The notes below the pieces were generated by a model. That model saw only the letters and a list, made by a program, of their open reading frames with translations, was not told the origin of the DNA and made no database searches. A stretch of 64,000 bases of DNA from Solobacterium moorei. Lineage in GTDB: Bacteria > Bacillota_I > Bacilli_A > Erysipelotrichales > Erysipelotrichaceae. The position numbers and the translations under genes are program-made. Each line of letters begins with the position of its first letter. Within the stretch, counting starts at the first letter, position 1. Shown one piece after another: positions 36,626 to 43,932 of the stretch. Location of the stretch: positions 2,170,001-2,234,000 of the forward strand of contig NZ_AP028934.1 in NCBI RefSeq assembly GCF_036323475.1, given 5' to 3'.

Positions 36626-37951
36626 TTATTCACTGCCCTTTGCCAGTTCTGCTTCTTCCTGCAGCTTTTGCTTTTCAAACAGCTTGAAAAATGGGTAATA
36701 CAGTACAATGTCTGCTGCAATGACTACAAGCAGTAGAATTATAGATCTGAAATCCAGATTTCCTAAGACATGTGCCAATCCGATTGGTGTCTGTGCGGAT
36801 AATGACATGACAATCTTGTTGACCAAGTTCATGCTCATTGCATAGTAGCAGAGGATGATATTTACAATGTGGGAAAGAAGGAATGGAATCAGGAACATTG
36901 GATTCAGTACGATTGGAAGTCCAAACAATACCGGTTCATTGATTCCAAAGAATGCAGGAACGATTGAGAGCTTGCCAATTGTTCTGATCTGTTCAGATTT
37001 GCTCTTGAGCATCAGCAATACAAGTCCGAAAGTAGCTCCGCCGCCACCGATAGCAACATAAGTATAGTAGAAAGTAGAGTTAACGATAGTTGGAAGTGCA
37101 CTTAATGGTGTACCAGCAGCATACGCATTGATATTAGCAAGCATATTTGCTTCGAGTGAAGGTGTTACTACTGAAAGGATAGCTGATGAATGGATACCGA
37201 ACCACCATGCAATCTGTGACAATGTAGATGCAAGTGAGATTCCAAAAACTGTATCTACTGCCATATTCAGTTTTGAACCGATTGACATGATAAGTTCTGG
37301 GAATGGAATTCCGATGATATCGCCAAATACAGCTCTGATGCCAAGCATCAGCAAGAAAATCAAAGCAATTGGTACAAGAGTACTGATTGAACTTGACAAT
37401 ACTTCTGGAACACTGTCAGGGAACTTGATATATCCGATTTTCTTTTCAGAAAGAACTGTATACAGATCGATTGCAATAAATGAAATGATGATTGAGCTGA
37501 ACAGACCTGTTCCGCCAAAGTAGGCTGTATCCCAGTTCCAATCAACAAGTCCACTGTTAACGATCATAAATGATACGAAAACAACGATGATTGAGTTGAG
37601 CATATGCAGATTTCTGCGCTTCGCAGCAGTATATGCAATAGAGATTGACAGCCATGCGCCCTGAGCGCCCAGTGTGATGTTGAATAAATAGCCCAGATGC
37701 TTTCCAAAGCCTTCGCTGAACATTGCCCATGCCTTAAAGAAACCGTAGAATGCATCTGTTTCAGCCATTGTAGTATAATCCATGAATGGGAATGCCAGGA
37801 TCAATGCAAATGATCCGATCATGATCAGTGGCAGGATGCTCATAAAAGCACCTGAAATAATCTGTAAGTGTTTGTTTCCGGCGATCACTCCAGCTATAGG
37901 AGTCATGAATTTTTCAAGGAAACTCGCCATTTTGTCTAAAAATTTTTTCAT
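36626..37951 (-). CDS. PTS system lactose/cellobiose-type EIIC permease
   Basis: A 441-residue membrane protein with about ten helices. It begins FLEKFMTPIAGVIAGNKHLQ, as in CelB/ChbC permeases, and has the signature FFGINEPVLFGLPIVLNPMF, where the Glu contributes to sugar binding. It translocates and phosphorylates a sugar, probably a disaccharide or glycoside. No glycosidase accompanies it, so the substrate is open. Confidence 0.92.
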   Translation of the reverse strand: MKKFLDKMASFLEKFMTPIAGVIAGNKHLQIISGAFMSILPLIMIGSFALILAFPFMDYTTMAETDAFYGFFKAWAMFSEGFGKHLGYLFNITLGAQGAWLSISIAYTAAKRRNLHMLNSIIVVFVSFMIVNSGLVDWNWDTAYFGGTGLFSSIIISFIAIDLYTVLSEKKIGYIKFPDSVPEVLSSSISTLVPIALIFLLMLGIRAVFGDIIGIPFPELIMSIGSKLNMAVDTVFGISLASTLSQIAWWFGIHSSAILSVVTPSLEANMLANINAYAAGTPLSALPTIVNSTFYYTYVAIGGGGATFGLVLLMLKSKSEQIRTIGKLSIVPAFFGINEPVLFGLPIVLNPMFLIPFLLSHIVNIILCYYAMSMNLVNKIVMSLSAQTPIGLAHVLGNLDFRSIILLLVVIAADIVLYYPFFKLFEKQKLQEEAELAKGSE

Positions 37952-37982
37952 AAACTTCAGTGATTGCTCACTTTCTCCTTTC

Positions 37983-38285
37983 TTAATTATCTGTTAGTAA
38001 TAGTGTGACAATTCTTTGCCAGTTGATTGCGCTTGTCAGATGATCCTGCGCATGTGTCATGATCAGTGTACTTGGGATGACCTGATCATTGACTTCATCT
38101 TGAATCAATTTTGTCTGAATTAGATGTGTCTTGTTTAATGCTTTGTTACCTTCCTCCAGTCTTTTCTTTGCTTCTTCTAAATTTCCGCTCTTGTAGTCAA
38201 GAACTGCATTATAGAAACAATCCATTGCATCACCTGCATAGGAAATTATTTCAAATGCCAATTGTATAACTTCGGCTCTTTCCAC
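37983..38285 (-). CDS. PTS system lactose/cellobiose-type EIIA
   Basis: A 100-residue EIIA with the phosphohistidine in LIMTHAQDHLTSA and the three-helix pattern of the LacF/CelC class. It starts with GTG at 38283-38285, preceded by AGGAGG. It is the first gene of the operon, divergent from the PRD regulator, and receives phosphate from HPr. Confidence 0.92.
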   Translation of the reverse strand: MERAEVIQLAFEIISYAGDAMDCFYNAVLDYKSGNLEEAKKRLEEGNKALNKTHLIQTKLIQDEVNDQVIPSTLIMTHAQDHLTSAINWQRIVTLLLTDN

Positions 38286-38342
38286 AAGCCACCTCCTTCT
38301 TACTTAAATGTTACTGATTATCAAAAATGCTTACAAACATCT

Positions 38343-38365
38343 TTTTTCCACCCACCCTGGAAAAA
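38343..38365. promoter_or_regulatory. palindrome between EIIA and regulator genes, possible operator
   Basis: TTTTTCCA and TGGAAAAA are perfect 8-bp arms around CCCACCC, a 23-bp dyad in the divergent control region. It is well placed to bind the PRD regulator. This is an inference; no -35/-10 pair is obvious beside it. Confidence 0.5.
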
Positions 38366-38409
38366 CAGTATTTCAAAAAAAGACTATTCGTATTAATATT
38401 ATTTTGCAT

Positions 38410-40257
38410 ATGTATGATTTAAAAGACAGAGAAAGACAAATCGTATTCTATCTGTATTCAAAGCCAAATACTTCTGCAAATACTATTTCGGCTATTTTTA
38501 ATGTTTCAGATAAAACTATCAGAAATGATATTAAATCAATCAATAAAATCGTTGGCGTTCCATTAATAGTTTCAACCAATCAGGGCTTTCTTGTGAATGA
38601 GCAGTATTATGATCTGATCACTCAGATACCATTGACTTCCAATACCTACAATGAGCAGAATGAAATAATTTATTATCTGCTGTCGGAAGAGAAAAACAAT
38701 ATTTTTGAGCTTGCAGAGAAGATCAATCTGTCTGAAAACACTCTGATACTTCATCTGAACAATCTGAAGGAATTACTGAGCAGATACAATTTATCAATAG
38801 AAAGAAAAAACAATGATATTACTATAAATGGGCTAAGTTCCAGGAAAAGACAGATTTATATTGACAAGCTGATTGATGAAGCAGGTACTTCTTTCCAGGA
38901 CATCAATATTTTCCAGAAATACTTTGACAACGTTGAGATTGAAACAGTAAAGCAGGAAGTGATAAGCATTTTAAATAAATACAATTATGGAATTTCAAAA
39001 TTCTATTTCAACCACTTTCTACTCAACCTGTGTGTCATTCTGAATTTTGATTTCAATGATAATATCAAGTGCAGCACAATAATCAACAACAACGTCCTGA
39101 AGATAGCAAAAGATATCGACAGTACATTGAATACTTCCGATATGCCAAGAATAAATGAAATCTACAGTACTCTGTGTGGCGTACTGAATGTAAATGAAGA
39201 TGCTCTTGATTCTCTGGAAGATGAAGTCAAACAGATCACAAGCAAGGTTTTCAATGATTTTTCAATAGATATCGACATAACGGATTTCTTGCATATTTTT
39301 TCACGTCATATCAACGATATGATCACCCGATGCAAGAACAACAATCCCGTCAATTATGACGGAGGCCTTTCAATAAAGGAATCATGCTTTTTCATATATG
39401 ATGTCGCTGTAGCAATTGCCAAGGAAATAAGTGAAAAGCATAATATCTTTATCAATGAACAGGAGATTTCCCTGATTGCAATGCACATTGGTTTTTTAAT
39501 AGAAAACAGCATCGACTCAGAAGTAGAAGAAAACAAAATTAAAATTGGCCTGATTGCCGGTCTCTATATTGACAAGCAGAATCTGATAGACAAGATCAAC
39601 AAATGCGTCCCTCATCAGACTGATGTAATCGTTATTGATGACCTGAATAATCAGTCAGATCTATCTCTTGATTTTACGATTTCCATTAACTTTTCTGAGG
39701 CTTCATCTTCATTGCCGAACTGTCACATTACTCCTCTGTTCACTAGAACTGACAAGTTAAAGCTCATTGATTTTTCAAACAGAATAATGGCGATGAAGAA
39801 AAATAATCTTTTCAAGAAGCTCTTCAAGCTGTATTTCAACGAAAAAAACTTTTTCTGTGATACGTGCCTGGACAACAGTGAGGATGTCATTAAATTCCTG
39901 ACTGCCGAACTTGAACGACAGGATATTGTAAACAGTGAGTTCTGTTCTTCCGTCCTGGTAAGAGAAGCAATTGCTTCAACAAATATCGGAAATATGTATG
40001 CAATTCCACATGCCATGGAATTCACTGCCAACAGGACTTCCATGAGTATCTATATCAATCCAAAAGGCATCAGATGGAATGATTCCGAAGTCAAAATCGT
40101 ATTTCTCAGTGCAATCAACAAAAAGAATATAAAGAACCTGCGACTGATCTATGACTTCATCATTGATACTGTAAGTGATCAGAAAAAATATTCAAAGCTG
40201 ATACAGTGTAAATCCATAAGTCAGTTTGAAGAAGCCTTGTTTGAATTTGTATTTTGA
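38410..40257 (+). CDS. PRD-domain transcriptional regulator with EIIA-like domain (MtlR/BglG type)
   Basis: About 615 residues from MYDLKDRERQIVFYLYS; an earlier ATG (38308) is open but would use up the divergent promoter region, and neither has a ribosome site. An N-terminal HTH (ISAIFNVSDKTIRNDIKSIN) and a second HTH (LSENTLILHLNNLKELL) are followed by two PRD-like regions, the second with IAMHIGF as a phosphorylatable His, then an EIIB-like part and a C-terminal EIIA-2-type domain with His in MYAIPHAME. Such regulators sense PTS phosphorylation and activate the neighbouring PTS operon. Confidence 0.85.
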   Translation: MYDLKDRERQIVFYLYSKPNTSANTISAIFNVSDKTIRNDIKSINKIVGVPLIVSTNQGFLVNEQYYDLITQIPLTSNTYNEQNEIIYYLLSEEKNNIFELAEKINLSENTLILHLNNLKELLSRYNLSIERKNNDITINGLSSRKRQIYIDKLIDEAGTSFQDINIFQKYFDNVEIETVKQEVISILNKYNYGISKFYFNHFLLNLCVILNFDFNDNIKCSTIINNNVLKIAKDIDSTLNTSDMPRINEIYSTLCGVLNVNEDALDSLEDEVKQITSKVFNDFSIDIDITDFLHIFSRHINDMITRCKNNNPVNYDGGLSIKESCFFIYDVAVAIAKEISEKHNIFINEQEISLIAMHIGFLIENSIDSEVEENKIKIGLIAGLYIDKQNLIDKINKCVPHQTDVIVIDDLNNQSDLSLDFTISINFSEASSSLPNCHITPLFTRTDKLKLIDFSNRIMAMKKNNLFKKLFKLYFNEKNFFCDTCLDNSEDVIKFLTAELERQDIVNSEFCSSVLVREAIASTNIGNMYAIPHAMEFTANRTSMSIYINPKGIRWNDSEVKIVFLSAINKKNIKNLRLIYDFIIDTVSDQKKYSKLIQCKSISQFEEALFEFVF

Positions 40258-40289
40258 AAAACCATTTTGTTTATTACATCCATTGAAAG

Positions 40290-40343
40290 CAAAAAGATAT
40301 GATTTATGAACTATAATCCTTGTTTATTGATCATATCTTTTTT
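40290..40343 (+). terminator. terminator after the PRD regulator
   Basis: AAAAGATATGAT (40292-40303) pairs with ATCATATCTTTT (40330-40341) around a 26-base loop and ends in T-rich sequence. The interval from here to 40530 holds no gene that I can see, apart from one copy of the 40455/42746 repeat. Confidence 0.65.
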
Positions 40344-40454
40344 GTTTGATTTATTATTTAAGAATAAACCTTATTTTATCCATTTCTACATTTATTTCAT
40401 TCAAAATTGTTAAGTACATTTTTGCAAATACTGTCTTTTTTTATTTTTCCTGCG

Positions 40455-40500
40455 TTTTATGAAAAAATTCACTCTTTCCATCGGCTATTAAGTGAAGGAT
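40455..40500 (+). repeat. copy 1 of a degenerate direct repeat in the mosaic element
   Basis: The segment beginning TTTATGAAAAAATTCACTC and containing CATCGGCTATTAAGTGAAG is matched at about 42746-42790 (CATCGGCTATATAAGTGAAG). It lies just upstream of the small gene at 40533 and may be a shared leader or module boundary. Confidence 0.55.
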
Positions 40501-40532
40501 TTTTCTTCATATAGAGAAAGGGTGAAAACAAA

Positions 40533-40715
40533 ATGGCTAAAGCATATAATCACGCAGCAGAAGAGCTCAAATTCAAAAAGAAAAGAGACGCAGAAAACGA
40601 AACATGTCGTAATAATGGCATGAAAGAAGTGGCAATTCATGAAAAAGATAAGTATGATCGAAAAGATTTCAACTCTGCACGCAGAAATGCAGAAAATTCA
40701 ACAATTCTTTCATAA
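40533..40715 (+). CDS. small charged mobile-element protein, possibly the 5' part of a broken gene
   Basis: 60 codons (MAKAYNHAAEELKFKKKRDA and onward), rich in Lys, Glu, Asp and Asn, with GAAAGGGTG as ribosome site. The coding style continues in another frame from 40722 with an HTH-like C-terminus, so this may be the first part of a frameshifted gene. No domain is recognised. Confidence 0.5.
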   Translation: MAKAYNHAAEELKFKKKRDAENETCRNNGMKEVAIHEKDKYDRKDFNSARRNAENSTILS

Positions 40716-40721
40716 GACTTT

Positions 40722-40991
40722 AACTTTGAAAATATACCTGCGCCAACAAAAAGTCCTCTTACAAATGTTAAAAATATTGATGCGTTCACGGATGCACTTA
40801 CGCAGACTATATCTCCATTAGAAACAGCTTGAGAAGCATATCAAAATCGAGTAAGAATGCTAGTCTTTTATATTCATCTGGGATTTTCAGAATCAGAAGC
40901 AGCTAAAAAAATCGGAATATCTCCATCAACTGCTTCGAAAGATTTAAAAGCCTATATACTGCCTATCTATGGGCAAAAAACAAACAGATGA
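40722..40991 (+). pseudogene. HTH-containing mobile-element protein, decayed
   Basis: A 90-codon frame (NFENIPAPTKSPLTNVKNID at its start) with an in-frame TGA at 40830-40832. The second part reads YQNRVRMLVFYIHLGFSESE then AAKKIGISPSTASKDLK, a sigma-region-4-like helix-turn-helix. With the preceding 60 codons it makes a plausible small regulator of about 150 residues broken by one frameshift and one stop. Confidence 0.6.
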
Positions 40992-41091
40992 AGGTAATTG
41001 ATAAATTTTCTTACTTTTTTTCTATTGCTCAAGTGAAAAGATAAATTCCACTTCTAAAGAATAAACAATAAAGTGGAAGTAAGTCATTCAG

Positions 41092-41135
41092 AAATAGTAC
41101 TATCAAGGATTGATAATCTAAGATAGTACTATTTT
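41092..41135. terminator. hairpin near the 3' end of IS30 type A
   Basis: AAATAGTACTATC and GATAGTACTATTT form a perfect 13-bp stem with a 17-base loop and T5 on the plus side. It may stop transcription entering the element from outside. The equivalent at about 58420-58455 has base changes in the stem. Confidence 0.65.
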
Positions 41136-41319
41136 TAAGTTGAAAATGATTTTATTTTAGTTAGAATGAAGATGAAGTTACAGAAAAATGTGCGTATGAA
41201 AGGTAGGCAGAATCTACTGTTCAAAAAATTTGTAAGAGTTGATTCTACTTCGTTGTTTGGTGAAAGTTATATGCCGATCCTTCGTGTGTAATTGATTTTG
41301 AAACTTCTTGGTTATCTTC

Positions 41320-42594
41320 TTACTTTAGAAGATATGGTTTTAGAATTACTTCGTCTGGTGGGATTTCGGTAATTCCAAAATCATAGAGTTTCTTGGCCAT
41401 TTCTTCGTTGTAGAAATGGAGCAGCTGTATGGACGATCTTCCGTGCAGCTTTTCTTTTGGATATGAATTAATATGGATACTGATGAGATTTGCCTTTTCT
41501 TGTGATGTAAGTCCCAATGCATGGAGATCACATCCCTTTGGGCATATCTCTCTTACCAATAGGTGTAGGTTCTCTAGACTACCTTTCTGCCAAGAGGCCA
41601 TCGAATCACAGTAGAACATACGTGTCCTGCGAGTTCCATCTTCACGTATCTCCGCTTCTTCAGCTAGGACGAATTCACTTCCTCTGTCGGTTAATATGAC
41701 CTCGGCTTCTTTTTCGAACATTTCTTTTCCTAATATCTTTTCCAATAATAGGATCCCATCCAACATATGTAAGGAGTCCTTTACGGTTTGATAGATACAT
41801 ATCAACAGGTCATACTCTCTGAATTTGAAGGTCTGTAGGAAAGGTCCGTTGGACACGTCGTTGTATACCGTATCCATCTCTACGACCTTGGCATTTGGAT
41901 TCTTTTCCATGTATATCAAGAAGTCGGAGTACTTTCTTCCTGTCAGGTATCGATTGTCTTTACGTGGCTTGTATGTATTGCGCTTTTGTTTGGACATCTT
42001 TCGTCTTACGACACGTTTCAAATCGATGGCACCGATCGATACACCCACATCTTGGAAGACACCATTTTCGATATAGTTATATATCGTCTTTTCGGATAGT
42101 TTGATCTCTTTGTGGCTTTGAAGAATAGAGTAGATGGACTGACCTTTCTTAATCAATGGTAATAAGAGTTCACCGAGCTGCTTGATATCATTTACTGTCG
42201 CATTGACACCTTGTCGTGAAGATGTAAGTGTCATCTGGTAGTCGTGCTGTGCATCGAGGGCAGAGTATCGATATTTGTCATAGCGACAAGAGCGATAGTT
42301 TCCACATCCATTACAAGCTCCTGGTGACTTGTCCCTGCGAGTACATTTGAAAGGGACATAATCGATACAATCCAGAGTACAATGGCGTTCATGTTTACAG
42401 CGTTTGTAGTTAGCACACTCTAGAGGCAGATTACATTTGTATGCAAGGAAGCGATGTAGTTTGATTTCCTTTCCTATGGTTGATTTGTCTTTACCAAGGG
42501 TAGTAGCGATAGCTTGTCTGGTAGAACCATTTTCGATACCAGTTTCAATGATCTGTCTATCTGAATAAGACATGTGTGAATTCTTCGTTAACAT
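41320..42594 (-). CDS. IS30-family transposase (type A)
   Basis: A 424-residue transposase. The N-terminal HTH (SDRQIIETGIENGSTRQAIA, with DKSTIGKEIK) is followed by a Cys-rich stretch and the DDE catalytic domain: VVEMDTVYND, ILTDRGSEF and WQKGSLENLHL supply D, D and E. The ATG has AGGAGG upstream. It appears intact. Confidence 0.92.
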   Translation of the reverse strand: MLTKNSHMSYSDRQIIETGIENGSTRQAIATTLGKDKSTIGKEIKLHRFLAYKCNLPLECANYKRCKHERHCTLDCIDYVPFKCTRRDKSPGACNGCGNYRSCRYDKYRYSALDAQHDYQMTLTSSRQGVNATVNDIKQLGELLLPLIKKGQSIYSILQSHKEIKLSEKTIYNYIENGVFQDVGVSIGAIDLKRVVRRKMSKQKRNTYKPRKDNRYLTGRKYSDFLIYMEKNPNAKVVEMDTVYNDVSNGPFLQTFKFREYDLLICIYQTVKDSLHMLDGILLLEKILGKEMFEKEAEVILTDRGSEFVLAEEAEIREDGTRRTRMFYCDSMASWQKGSLENLHLLVREICPKGCDLHALGLTSQEKANLISIHINSYPKEKLHGRSSIQLLHFYNEEMAKKLYDFGITEIPPDEVILKPYLLK

Positions 42595-42745
42595 AATGTT
42601 TTCCTCCTAAAACACGAAGAATCGGCACTTATATTGAACTAGAAGTGTAAGAGTAAATTCAACTAGAGCTTGGTGAATAACTAAATTCAACTTTCGTACC
42701 TTAGAAGTGGAATTTAACTTTTCACTTGAGGCTTTTTTTCTATTT

Positions 42746-42790
42746 CATGAAAAAATCGGCTCTTCTCATCGGCTATATAAGTGAAGAGCG
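42746..42790 (+). repeat. copy 2 of the degenerate direct repeat
   Basis: It starts TTTCATGAAAAAATCGGC and contains CATCGGCTATATAAGTGAAG. It lies immediately right of the IS30 element, whereas copy 1 lies about 570 bases left of it. Confidence 0.55.
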
Positions 42791-43047
42791 ATATATTCAT
42801 ACTCTTCCAGATCTTTGAAAACAACATAACAACTGGCAGATACCAAACTTATATATTCGAGCTGGATCACTGAAGCGCCATGATGTAGTTTCCTACGAGC
42901 GAGATACTTCAGACTGATCAGCAGTGATTGCTGACTGTGCGATGATGGTATATAAGATAATGATACTTCCTCGATGGGCTCACGCGTAAGATGGGTTGGT
43001 GAAACTCCAATGAAAGATATCCTGCAATTATCTTGTCTGACAGTCAT
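42766..43047 (-). CDS. hypothetical small protein (uncertain)
   Basis: An open minus-strand frame of 93 codons from MTVRQDNCRISFIGVSPTHL (ATG at 43045-43047, weak AGGG site). The frame is open for 156 codons overall, which is long for this A+T-rich region, and the composition is protein-like. I recognise no family. It is opposite in direction to the surrounding element genes and could be a shadow of degraded plus-strand coding. Confidence 0.3.
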   Translation of the reverse strand: MTVRQDNCRISFIGVSPTHLTREPIEEVSLSYIPSSHSQQSLLISLKYLARRKLHHGASVIQLEYISLVSASCYVVFKDLEEYEYIALHLYSR

Positions 43048-43101
43048 TCCCTGTTTCCGGGTAATCAGGCGATAAATAGGAAACACGATAAATATTTTTT
43101 C

Positions 43102-43131
43102 AACCGGATGGTTCATACTATCCGGTTTTAC
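43102..43131 (+). repeat. hairpin just upstream of the mazF ribosome site
   Basis: AACCGGAT (43102-43109) and ATCCGGTT (43120-43127) with a 10-base loop, then TT. It ends 6 bases before the AAGGAGG of the toxin gene. It may be a terminator or may limit access to the ribosome site. Confidence 0.6.
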
Positions 43132-43145
43132 ATAAGGAGGAACTT

Positions 43146-43518
43146 GTGAAAGTAAAACGTGGTGAAATCTACCTTGCAGATTTATCAGACGGAACTGGAA
43201 GCGAACAAAAAAGTTCGACCGGTTCTTATCATACAAAATAATCTTGGAAATAAATACAGTCCAACAACAATCGTTGCCTGTTTATCTTCCAAGACAGCTA
43301 CAAAAGCAAACATACCTACGCATTACCACTTACCAGAGATTGATGGTTTACGCTATAGGTCTATGGTTTTATGTGAACAAATACGTGTTATAGACAAAAA
43401 TCGTCTCATGTGTAAACTTGCTAGACTATCTAAGTCAGATATGTATGCAATCAATGTAAGACTACGCATCAGTCTGGATATGTCCAGAAGTAAAAAAGGC
43501 ATAAAAGTCACTCCCTAG
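43146..43518 (+). pseudogene. MazF/PemK-type mRNA interferase with frameshift in an A6 run
   Basis: A GTG at 43146-43148 with AAGGAGG six bases upstream starts VKVKRGEIYLADLSDGTGSE, the canonical MazF N-terminus. At the A6 tract 43207-43212 the frame is lost. The other frame then continues KVRPVLIIQNNLGNKYSPTT and onward through SMVLCEQIRVIDKNRL to the stop at 43518. Removing one A would give an intact toxin of about 123 residues. MazF toxins cleave mRNA at short sequences. No MazE-like antitoxin gene is visible upstream. The shift may be inactivating, programmed slippage or a sequencing error. Confidence 0.75.
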
Positions 43519-43538
43519 ACTTTTATATATTGAACATG

Positions 43539-43575
43539 GCAGCAACCTTGATATCCCCTATGGTTGCTGCTTTTT
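43539..43575 (+). terminator. terminator after the mazF-like gene
   Basis: GCAGCAACC and GGTTGCTGC form a perfect 9-bp stem (43539-43547, 43562-43570) followed by five T. Confidence 0.88.
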
Positions 43576-43657
43576 ATGTTTTGCAGGTGCAAATCTCAAA
43601 TTTGAACCTGAGAAACTTTTTTCTCATTTCACTATGATTTGAAAGGAGGTGAAAACT

Positions 43658-43930
43658 ATGGAAAGAGAACGCTTAAAGCCTGTTTACACAAACGCTCCAA
43701 AATTCACTGGCAGAAATGTAAAAATCACAGAAATCGCTAAAGCTGTCGGCAAATCGGACATGTTCTTACGCGAAGGCCTGAAACGTGGCATATTCCATTT
43801 TGGTTATATCATTCAGAAAGGTCCTGGTAAAAACTATTCATTCTACTGCCCTGACAAGCTTGTCTGGGAAGAACTTGGATATTTTAACGAACATCCAAAA
43901 GATTTGGATGATATTGGAGAGTTGGATTAA
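43658..43930 (+). CDS. small excisionase-like DNA-binding protein
   Basis: A 90-residue protein from MERERLKPVYTN (ATG 43658-43660, AAAGGAGGTG upstream). The central VKITEIAKAVGKSDMFLREG resembles the winged-helix excisionase/MerR-like fold used by integrative elements, followed by GIFHFGYIIQKGPGKNYSFY. It sits 2 bases before the integrase gene in the same direction, the usual xis-int layout. Assignment as excisionase is by position and size. Confidence 0.7.
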   Translation: MERERLKPVYTNAPKFTGRNVKITEIAKAVGKSDMFLREGLKRGIFHFGYIIQKGPGKNYSFYCPDKLVWEELGYFNEHPKDLDDIGELD

Positions 43931-43932
43931 TT

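Larger units (their letters stand above)
41027..42731 (-). mobile_element. complete IS30-family element (type A, copy 1)
   Basis: A 1,705-bp element. The ends read CTCAAGTGAAAAG on both sides (inward) and continue as TAAATTCCACTTCTAA. A 13-bp target duplication, CTTTTTTTCTATT, lies at 41014-41026 and 42732-42744. It holds one transposase gene. The 3' subterminal region (41027-41319) contains a 13-bp perfect hairpin at 41092-41134 with a T-run. A broken copy of the same element lies at 58085-58519, and its left end is reused in the chimera at 49356. Confidence 0.9.
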
